In this document: piece after piece, positions 57,608 through 64,000 of the stretch | Layout of the letters: every line of letters begins with the position of its first letter | How positions within the stretch are numbered: position 1 is the first letter of the stretch | Origin: Aquificales bacterium | Lineage (GTDB): Bacteria > Aquificota > Aquificia > Aquificales > Aquificaceae | Direction of reading: 5' to 3' | Assembly (NCBI GenBank): GCA_027037055.1 | Contig: JALWBR010000012.1 | Coordinates: 1-64,000, forward strand | Length of the DNA: 64,000 nucleotides | The notes under the pieces: generated by a model | What the model was told of the DNA's origin: nothing | What the model saw: the letters and a program-made list of their open reading frames with translations, nothing else | Database searches by the model: none | Made by a program: the position numbers and the translations under genes

Positions 57608-58843
57608 ATGAGGGTTGCCATAGAGACCTTGGGATGCAGAAGCAATTACTTTGATTCTTATGCAATAAAGACCCTTTTGGAAGAAAAGGGTTACAAAGTG
57701 GTGTCGCCAGAAGAAGGGGCGGATATATACATTGTTAATACATGTACGGTAACAAAGGGAGGAGATAGATCCTCCAGACAGGCTATTTATAGGTTTAAGA
57801 GAAAAAATCCCAACTCTATAGTTATAGCAACGGGGTGTTATGCACAGGTAAGCCCCCAGGAGCTTGCGGAGATTAAAGATGTTGATATAGTGGTGGGTAA
57901 CTCCCACAAGGAAAGGATAGGGGAGATAATAGAGGAATTCCTTATAAACAGAAAGGGTAAGATATTTCACGAGAATATTTTTAAAGCGGGGGAGGTTCAT
58001 TTATTTAAGCCTGTAGCATTTTTTGAAAATGCGAGACCCTTCGTAAAGATACAGGAAGGGTGTAATCGTTTCTGCACTTTTTGTGTAGTTCCCTACGCGA
58101 GGGGGAAGGTAAGGAGTGTTCCCATAAAGGAAGTTATTGACATTCTTAAATACATAGCCGACAGAGGTTTTGAAGAGGTTGTGCTTTCGGGAACCCAACT
58201 ATCCCAATACGGGTGGGATAAAGGTTTCTCCCTGTATGAATTGCTCAAGGAAGCGGTAAAGATTGAGGGTATAAAGTTAATAAGGCTTTCTTCTCTCCAT
58301 GTGAAGGAAATTGATGATAAAACCCTTGATTTCCTTATAAATGAGGAAAAAATAGCCCCCCACTTTCACTTCCCCCTTCAGAGTGCTTCCGACAAAATAC
58401 TCAAACTTATGGAAAGAGGTTACACACTTAGGGAGTATGAAGAAAGGGTGGGCAGGATAGTTAAAGAAAAGCCTTATACAGCGGTGGGTACGGATATAAT
58501 AGCGGGGTTCCCGTCGGAAGGCGAAAGGGAGTTTAAGGAAACCCTTGAATTCGTTAAATCTTTTCCCTTCGCATACCTTCATGTATTTCCTTACTCCGAA
58601 AGACCCTTCACGAAGGCGAGAAAACTACAAGGGAAAGTAGAAGAAAAGGTCAAAAAGGAAAGGGTGGAAATCCTTAAGAGACTTGATGAGGAAAAAAGGA
58701 AAAATTTCAGGGAAATAAACAGGGGCAGGGAATTGAGGGCAACCGTACTTAGTGAAGGAAGGCTTTTAACGGAAAACTATATAGACATTAATGTAAAATG
58801 TAACGCACAGAAAGGCAAAGTTATAAAGGTATGCGTACCGTAA
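57608..58843 (+). CDS. mtaB: tRNA (N6-threonylcarbamoyladenosine(37)-C2)-methylthiotransferase MtaB
   Basis: 411 residues. Methylthiotransferase: IETLGCRSNYFDS, IVNTCTVTKGGDR and ATGCYAQVSP carry the first cluster cysteines, QEGCNRFCTFCVVPYARG the radical SAM cluster. The TLGCR(S)N start and the T-K-G-D-R block favour MtaB over MiaB. TATAAT at 57594-57599 stands 8 bases before the ATG, so the leader is minimal. Overlaps panE by 13 bases. Confidence 0.9.
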   Translation: MRVAIETLGCRSNYFDSYAIKTLLEEKGYKVVSPEEGADIYIVNTCTVTKGGDRSSRQAIYRFKRKNPNSIVIATGCYAQVSPQELAEIKDVDIVVGNSHKERIGEIIEEFLINRKGKIFHENIFKAGEVHLFKPVAFFENARPFVKIQEGCNRFCTFCVVPYARGKVRSVPIKEVIDILKYIADRGFEEVVLSGTQLSQYGWDKGFSLYELLKEAVKIEGIKLIRLSSLHVKEIDDKTLDFLINEEKIAPHFHFPLQSASDKILKLMERGYTLREYEERVGRIVKEKPYTAVGTDIIAGFPSEGEREFKETLEFVKSFPFAYLHVFPYSERPFTKARKLQGKVEEKVKKERVEILKRLDEEKRKNFREINRGRELRATVLSEGRLLTENYIDINVKCNAQKGKVIKVCVP

Positions 58844-59760
58844 TAATAGGTGTAGGTGCCATAGGAAGTGTATTCCTTGCTTTTTTGACACGGAAGGGTA
58901 AAGAAGTCTGGGGAATAACAAAACCAGGAAGGGAAAAAAACAGGATAAGGGTAAAAGGTATATGGGGTGAATTTGAAACAGCGGTTGAAACGACCTCCTC
59001 ACCCTACGGTGTGCCCTTTACACCTGAACTCGTAATAATATCAGTAAAAAGCTTTGACACCCAAAAAGCCCTTGAAACAGCTAAAGAAATAGCGTATAAG
59101 GGAACTCTAATACTCATAGCCCAGAACGGCTACGGTAATTATGAAAAAGCTGTTGAGATGTTCGGGGAAGAAAGGGTTTTGCTGGCAAGAATTATCTTCG
59201 GTGCGGAGATCGTTGATGAGCATACGGTAAATGTAACCGTATGCGCGGACGATGTTGCGATAGGTGATCCTTCAGGGAAAATAGAAAAGGGAAAGATAGA
59301 AAAGGTGGTTGATCTTTTCAATGAAGCGGGAATACCTTCAAGATACGAGGAAGAGGTTTATAAACTTTTATGGGACAAAATCATATATAATTGCGCCCTT
59401 AATCCGCTCGGTGCCTTACTTGAAACCACCTACGGAAACCTTGCGGATATTCCTTATACAAAGGAGATAATGGACAGCGTTATTGAAGAAATCTTCAGAA
59501 TAATGGAAATTTACGGTATTGAAGCCAGTTATAAGGATGCGGAGGAGTATAAAAAGATATTCTATGAAAGACTTATTCCCCCTACAAGGGACCACTTCCC
59601 TTCCATGCTTAAGGATATAAAAAGGGGAAAAACGGAAATTGATGCATTAAACGGCGCCATATACAAACTGGCTACAAAAAAGAATGTATCCGTTCCCTCC
59701 AATGAGATGATAGTCAGACTGGTTAAGGCAAAGGAATTACTCTTCCTCCATAACAAATGA
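58831..59760 (+). CDS. panE: Ketopantoate reductase (PanE/ApbA family)
   Basis: 309 residues. NADPH-binding VIIGVGAIGSVFLAFLTRKG, the LILIAQNGYGN motif, and the catalytic lysine in YKLLWDKIIYNCALNPLGAL. Makes pantoate for coenzyme A. Converges with the bactofilin gene (24-base overlap). Confidence 0.88.
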   Translation: MRTVIIGVGAIGSVFLAFLTRKGKEVWGITKPGREKNRIRVKGIWGEFETAVETTSSPYGVPFTPELVIISVKSFDTQKALETAKEIAYKGTLILIAQNGYGNYEKAVEMFGEERVLLARIIFGAEIVDEHTVNVTVCADDVAIGDPSGKIEKGKIEKVVDLFNEAGIPSRYEEEVYKLLWDKIIYNCALNPLGALLETTYGNLADIPYTKEIMDSVIEEIFRIMEIYGIEASYKDAEEYKKIFYERLIPPTRDHFPSMLKDIKRGKTEIDALNGAIYKLATKKNVSVPSNEMIVRLVKAKELLFLHNK

Positions 59761-60120
59761 TTCCCTTGCCATCCCCATCTGACACCTACCGTTGTAAACC
59801 GCCCCCTCTTCAATTACAAGGGTGTCCGTTTGAATATCTCCGTTGAGATGGGCACCCTCCTTCAGGTAAAGGCGTGGTGTCTTCACATTGCCAGTAACCT
59901 TTCCGTAGATTATAAGCTCGGAAGATTCTATATCTCCTTCAATCTGCCCGCTCTCACCTATAACGAGTGTTCCCTGCCCTTTAACATTACCCTTTACATG
60001 ACCGTCAATACGGGCGGAGGATGATATGGTCAGATTACCTTCAAAAACACATCCCTCACCTATAAGCGTCCTTATCTCTTCGCTGTTTTTTCTCACGGGT
60101 TCCTTTTTACCTCCAAACAT
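59737..60120 (-). CDS. Bactofilin
   Basis: 127 residues. Right-handed beta-helix of the bactofilin family: CVFEGNLTISSSARIDGHVK, then GQIEGDIESSELIIYGKVTG. Polymerises without nucleotide and scaffolds cell-wall enzymes. It starts 4 bases after the end of the M23 peptidase gene, a well-known pairing in cell-shape control. Confidence 0.93.
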   Translation of the reverse strand: MFGGKKEPVRKNSEEIRTLIGEGCVFEGNLTISSSARIDGHVKGNVKGQGTLVIGESGQIEGDIESSELIIYGKVTGNVKTPRLYLKEGAHLNGDIQTDTLVIEEGAVYNGRCQMGMARESFVMEEE

Positions 60121-60124
60121 TATA

Positions 60125-60961
60125 TTACCTCATTACTAAATAGTGTACAGGATTCTTGGTCCTTTTGTACCTGCGAACCTCATAGTGAAGATGTGGTCCC
60201 GTAGATTTACCCGTTGACCCCACATAACCTATTACGGTGCCGACCTTAACCCTTCTACCCGCCCTTGTCTTTATCTTTGAAAGATGAGCATAGAGTGTTT
60301 TAAAACCGTATTTGTGTCTTATAATTACCATCTTACCGTAACCTGGATGTCTGCCCGCAAACTCTACTATCCCGTCCGCGGTAGCCCTTACGGGTGCCCC
60401 ATATCTTGCCCTTATGTCAACACCTTTATGAAACTCATATTTACCCGTAAAAGGATCTATCCTGTAGCCGTATCTTGAAGTTATCCTGCCGTAAACAGGG
60501 TAGCCGAGGGGAATATTCCTCAGCATTTTTATCAATTTTGCGGATCTGCCCTCAAGAAAGGTAAGGTAGTTTATATCAAGATATTTAAATATGTCATCAT
60601 CACCGTAAGGTGAACTACCGCCCACTGCGTATTTTACTTTTCTTATGCCTCTTTTACGAAGGAAAGAATCTATCTTCAAAAGATTCTCCTCTATGTTCCT
60701 AACCTTCTCCGTAATTGCAAACAGCCTCGCATTTTCCCTCATAACCGTTTTAAGCTCTTCCGTTAACATATCCCTTTCCTTTTCAAGGGAAGCAACCTTC
60801 TGATCCAGTTTATAAATACCGAAGGAGGCAACCGCTATGTAAGAGAATATACCGACGGTGAATAGAAGGAAGGCTTTAAACAGGGACTTCCTTATGCGGA
60901 AGGACTTTATCCTCTTGCCGTCATAACCGACCACAAGGATAGTCCAATACTTATCTTTCAT
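60125..60961 (-). CDS. Membrane-anchored M23 peptidase (peptidoglycan hydrolase)
   Basis: 278 residues. Single N-terminal membrane helix at about 28-50, a coiled coil (about 52-100), then the LytM/M23 domain with zinc ligands in FHKGVDIRARYG and GPHLHYEVR, and the HxH motif intact. Likely recruited by the adjacent bactofilin to shape the wall, as in Csd1/CcmA-type systems. Confidence 0.93.
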   Translation of the reverse strand: MKDKYWTILVVGYDGKRIKSFRIRKSLFKAFLLFTVGIFSYIAVASFGIYKLDQKVASLEKERDMLTEELKTVMRENARLFAITEKVRNIEENLLKIDSFLRKRGIRKVKYAVGGSSPYGDDDIFKYLDINYLTFLEGRSAKLIKMLRNIPLGYPVYGRITSRYGYRIDPFTGKYEFHKGVDIRARYGAPVRATADGIVEFAGRHPGYGKMVIIRHKYGFKTLYAHLSKIKTRAGRRVKVGTVIGYVGSTGKSTGPHLHYEVRRYKRTKNPVHYLVMR

Positions 60962-61025
60962 CGCCCGCCTCCTGATACATTATAATAGATCGGCGTAATT
61001 CTTAAAGCATGAACTTTCCGTGAAA

Positions 61026-62828
61026 TTAATCAACCGATAGGATGGAAAGGAAGGCTTCCTGAGGTAGTTGAACCTTACCGAACTGCTTCATTCTTTTTTT
61101 ACCTTCCTTTTGTTTTTCAAGTAGTTTCTTTTTTCTCGTTACATCACCGCCGTAACATTTTGCGGTAACATTAGCCCTTAAGGGAGGTATCCTCTCAGAA
61201 GCTATTATCTTATTTCCTATTCCCGCTTGCACATTCACTTCAAAAAGCTGACGGGGGATAACCTCCTTTAACTTCTCCACTATCTGCCTTGCCCTTCTGT
61301 AAGCCTTATCCCTGTGTACTATAAAGGATAAGGCATCAACGGGTTGCTTATTTAAAAATACATTGAGCCTTACAAGATCTTCTTTCCTGTAGCCTATTAT
61401 TTCATAATCATAAGAGGCAAAACCCCTTGAAAGGGTTTTTATTTTATCGTGGAAATCCATTATGATCTCAGAAAGGGGCAACTCATACTCCAGAACAACC
61501 GTATTCTTATCCATATATGAAAAATTCTTCTGAATCCCCCTCTTTTCCTGACACAACTGCATTATAGAACCTACATATTCGGAAGGTACGATGATCGTAA
61601 CCTTAGCAAAAGGTTCTTCTATATATTCAACAAGCCCCATATTATCGGGCAATTCGGAAGGATTTCTTATCTCCCTTACCTCATCCTTGTGCTTCATCTT
61701 TATCCTGTAAACAACATTGGGAGCGGTGGTTATCATGTTAATCCCGTACTCTCTCTCCAACCTTTCCTGAACTATTTCCATGTGTAACAGTCCGAGGAAT
61801 CCAACCCTGAACCCCATACCGAGGGCGGGCGAACTTTCCGGTTCAAAATAAATGGATGCATCATTTATTGCATATTTTTCAAGGGCATCTCTCAACTCTT
61901 CATAGGTTGTATCCCCCGTAGGATATATACCCGCAAATACGACGGGTTTTGCGGGCTTGAATCCCGGAACAGGTTTATCAACGGGATTTTTTGCATCTGT
62001 TATTGTATCCCCCACCCTTATATCCCTTACATCCTTTATGGAAGCTGAAATGTATCCCACATCTCCAGCGGACAGTTTTTCCAATTTTTTCATAAAAGGC
62101 ATCTGGGCGCCCACTTCCGTAACCTCAAACTCTTTCCCTGTTGAAAACAACCTTATCTTAGTACCGGGTTTAACCTCTCCGCTGAATATCCTCACAAAGG
62201 CAACCGCACCCCTGTAAGGGTCATAGTAAGAATCAAAGATAAGAGCCTTGAGCCTGCCATCACCCTCCTCCTTAGGAGGAGGTATCCTCTTTATTATCGC
62301 CTCAAGAATTTCCTTTATACCTATCCCTTCCTTGGCGGATGCAAGTATAATCTCGGAAGGATCCAAGCCCAGTATGTCCTCAATCTGTTTTGAAACCCTT
62401 TCTATATTTGCGGAGGGCAAATCTATCTTGTTTATTACTGGTATTATTACAAGATCCTCTTCCACAGCCTTCCAGAAGTTGGCAACCGTTTGCGCCTCTA
62501 TACCCTGTGTAGCATCAACGAGTAGTAAGGCACCCTCGCATGCAGCAAGAGCCCTTGAAACCTCATAGGAAAAATCCACATGACCCGGAGTATCTATAAG
62601 ATGCAATGTATAAGTTTCTCCGTCTTCCGCATTATAGTACATCTTTACCGCCTGAAGCTTTACGGTTATACCCCTTTCCCTTTCAACCTCAAGTGTATCA
62701 AGGAGCTGTTCCCTCTTTTCCCTCTCTGATATTGTCCCCGTAAACTCAAGGAGGCGGTCCGCGAGGGTTGATTTACCGTGATCAACATGGGCTATTATGG
62801 AAAAGTTTCTTATATTCTTCAAACTCAT
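61026..62828 (-). CDS. lepA: Elongation factor 4 (LepA)
   Basis: 600 residues. GTPase related to EF-G, lacking domain IV. G1 [18 protein letters not shown]3 [15 protein letters not shown]4 INKIDLPSA, and the LepA-specific C-terminal domain with ETDPVDAL-like [16 protein letters not shown] and [20 protein letters not shown]. Confidence 0.97.
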   Translation of the reverse strand: MSLKNIRNFSIIAHVDHGKSTLADRLLEFTGTISEREKREQLLDTLEVERERGITVKLQAVKMYYNAEDGETYTLHLIDTPGHVDFSYEVSRALAACEGALLLVDATQGIEAQTVANFWKAVEEDLVIIPVINKIDLPSANIERVSKQIEDILGLDPSEIILASAKEGIGIKEILEAIIKRIPPPKEEGDGRLKALIFDSYYDPYRGAVAFVRIFSGEVKPGTKIRLFSTGKEFEVTEVGAQMPFMKKLEKLSAGDVGYISASIKDVRDIRVGDTITDAKNPVDKPVPGFKPAKPVVFAGIYPTGDTTYEELRDALEKYAINDASIYFEPESSPALGMGFRVGFLGLLHMEIVQERLEREYGINMITTAPNVVYRIKMKHKDEVREIRNPSELPDNMGLVEYIEEPFAKVTIIVPSEYVGSIMQLCQEKRGIQKNFSYMDKNTVVLEYELPLSEIIMDFHDKIKTLSRGFASYDYEIIGYRKEDLVRLNVFLNKQPVDALSFIVHRDKAYRRARQIVEKLKEVIPRQLFEVNVQAGIGNKIIASERIPPLRANVTAKCYGGDVTRKKKLLEKQKEGKKRMKQFGKVQLPQEAFLSILSVD

Positions 62829-62843
62829 AGAATAAAAGATAGG

Positions 62844-63227
62844 TTATTTATTTTGCAAAGCACCTATTCTTTTATCTATTTCCTCAACCTCCTTTTTAAG
62901 ATCTTCCACTTCCTTCATAATCCTCGGACAGTAATATACCTGACCCTTTGAAATATATCTCGCCTTTTTCTTCAACTCCTCTATTCTCCTCCTTAACTTC
63001 CTCCTGTCACTTTTGTAATACTTAATAAGTACCTGCCTTGCCACCTCCCTTAAATCCCTGTCGTACCATCTGAGTAGTCTTTTCAATCTTCTTCTTTCCT
63101 TTGTCCCTGCATTGAATGCCAGAAGGGAAATTTCCCCTTCCCCACTGTTGTAAATTTCCTCCATTACCTTTAAAAAGGAACCCTGAAGTTTCCTTTTTTC
63201 GCCGTTAATCCTTATCCACATCTCCAT
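62844..63227 (-). CDS. Small basic helical protein upstream of lepA
   Basis: About 127 residues from ATG 63227, 8 bases after GGAGG (a GTG at 63236 is too close to that site). Highly charged, with RRRLKRLLRWYDRDLREVAR and LRRRIEELKKKARYISKGQV, and a C-terminal coiled coil. Possibly RNA-binding. It begins the lepA operon (15-base gap). Family not recognised. Confidence 0.7.
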   Translation of the reverse strand: MEMWIRINGEKRKLQGSFLKVMEEIYNSGEGEISLLAFNAGTKERRRLKRLLRWYDRDLREVARQVLIKYYKSDRRKLRRRIEELKKKARYISKGQVYYCPRIMKEVEDLKKEVEEIDKRIGALQNK

Positions 63228-63256
63228 GGTGGACACCTCCGTGAAAGGAGTAGTAT

Positions 63257-63285
63257 ATTATACAAAGTTTTACAGAAAGTGTTAA
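63257..63285 (-). promoter_or_regulatory. Promoter of the 63227-lepA operon
   Basis: Minus strand TTAACA (63285-63280), 17 bases, TATAAT (63262-63257), about 29 bases before the ATG. Confidence 0.65.
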
Positions 63286-63328
63286 CATACTTTTATCCCC
63301 GAGAAACCAAATAAGAAAGGAGGAGGTT

Positions 63329-64000
63329 ATGGGAAGGTTAATTTTTGATTCAAAGGACCATAAGATTTATATGTTTCCGGAACACTCTCCGAGGGACGCC
63401 ATTCAGAGTAATCAATATCTGATCATCCATAGAGGAAAAGCAGTTTTGCTTGACCCCGGAGGAAACCGAACTTACCACAGACTCTTTGAGGATATCTCCT
63501 CAATAATAAACCCCAAGGAAGACCTTGAATACATAATCCTTTCCCACCAAGATCCCGATATAGTGGCGTCCCTAAACGGCTGGCTTATGACCACCAAAGC
63601 TTACGCTGTAATCTCAAAATTGTGGACAAGGTTCATACCCCACTTCGGTTTAAACTCATGGCTTGAAGGAAGGATCGTATCCGTCGGTGATGAAGGGTGC
63701 GTAATCAACCTTTCGGATTTAAACCTTTTTGTCCTACCCGCACACTTCTTACACTCTCCGGGCAACTTTCAAGTTTATGATCCCCTTTCAAAAACCCTCT
63801 TCTCCGGAGATCTCGGCGCATCGGTGGGCATGGATTATCTTGAAACGGACGATATTGAAAGCCACATAAAGTATATGGAAGGTTTCCATAAAAGATACAT
63901 GGCTTCCAACAAGGTATGCAGGCTGTGGGCAAAGATGGCAAGAGAATTGGATATAGAGAGGATAGCACCCCAGCACGGTGCAATAATTGAGGGAAAGGAA
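63329..64000 (+). CDS. Diiron metallo-beta-lactamase-fold protein (ODP/flavodiiron-like), 3' end outside window
   Basis: 224 residues visible, C terminus cut off by the window edge. Metal-ligand motifs: SHQDPDIVASLNGW (HxDPD, the form seen in flavodiiron and ODP-type proteins), PAHFLHSPGNFQ, FSGDLGAS and PQHGAII. These bind a diiron site that reduces oxygen or NO, or senses oxygen. No flavodoxin domain can be seen in the visible part. AAAGGAGGAGG precedes the ATG. Confidence 0.85.
   Translation, partial: MGRLIFDSKDHKIYMFPEHSPRDAIQSNQYLIIHRGKAVLLDPGGNRTYHRLFEDISSIINPKEDLEYIILSHQDPDIVASLNGWLMTTKAYAVISKLWTRFIPHFGLNSWLEGRIVSVGDEGCVINLSDLNLFVLPAHFLHSPGNFQVYDPLSKTLFSGDLGASVGMDYLETDDIESHIKYMEGFHKRYMASNKVCRLWAKMARELDIERIAPQHGAIIEGKE

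Overview
The window reads as chromosome of a thermophilic, flagellated member of the Aquificota (Aquificaceae-like). The reasons are: ribosomal protein S4, SecY and RpoA sequences of Aquifex type; heavy use of AGG/AGA and ATA codons with moderate GC; many start-stop overlaps between genes of unrelated pathways; the futalosine menaquinone enzyme MqnE; TreT-type trehalose synthase; and a ribosomal cluster that begins at rplN. The species cannot be named from sequence alone.

Layout. 1-4480: the 5' part of a very large secreted SBBP-repeat/PKD protein (minus strand, running off the left edge), a short relic of a tnpB 3' end in its leader, and a complete IS200/IS605 element with tnpA and tnpB. 4488-11317: an outer-membrane DUF481 protein with a lipoprotein cytochrome c, then minus-strand trxB and a tightly overlapping nadB-yvcK-mtnA-alcohol dehydrogenase operon. 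11337-18513: rfaE2, a decayed patch, Fe-superoxide dismutase, lysA, a Fur-family regulator, accA, and a DegT aminotransferase/treT/DUF5752 operon. 18575-31434: bcp, a chemoreceptor, smc, a small beta-barrel, polX-mqnE-acetyltransferase-GYD, and an isolated, divergent Ni-CODH-like cooS behind a near-consensus sigma-54 promoter. 31431-43710: recJ and pgsA, then the alpha and spc ribosomal operons with secY, adk, map and infA, driven from a promoter in front of rplN. 43827-53336: nth, a DUF151 nuclease, miaB, comF, rpiB, moaD, a heptosyltransferase, metF, rlmB, a lipoate ligase-like gene, and a cytochrome P460-chemoreceptor pair behind a sigma-28-like promoter.

53405-57540 is the least ordinary part. 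Three related secreted proteins share an N-terminal motif around NTTAKASEVN, and one of them carries YadA-head-like 15-residue repeats without a membrane anchor. They lie on the plus strand together with a tiny glycine-rich lipoprotein. Each half of the region ends tail-to-tail with a coiled-coil protein on the minus strand, across an identical terminator. The two plus-strand transcripts have leaders that fold into long stem-loops of different sequence. The coiled-coil genes have strong promoters abutting the start codon. The region looks like a duplicated and diversifying surface module.

57608-64000: mtaB, panE, bactofilin with an M23 peptidase (cell shape), a small basic protein with lepA, and the start of a diiron metallo-beta-lactamase-fold gene that runs off the right edge. 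I found no tRNA, rRNA or CRISPR array.
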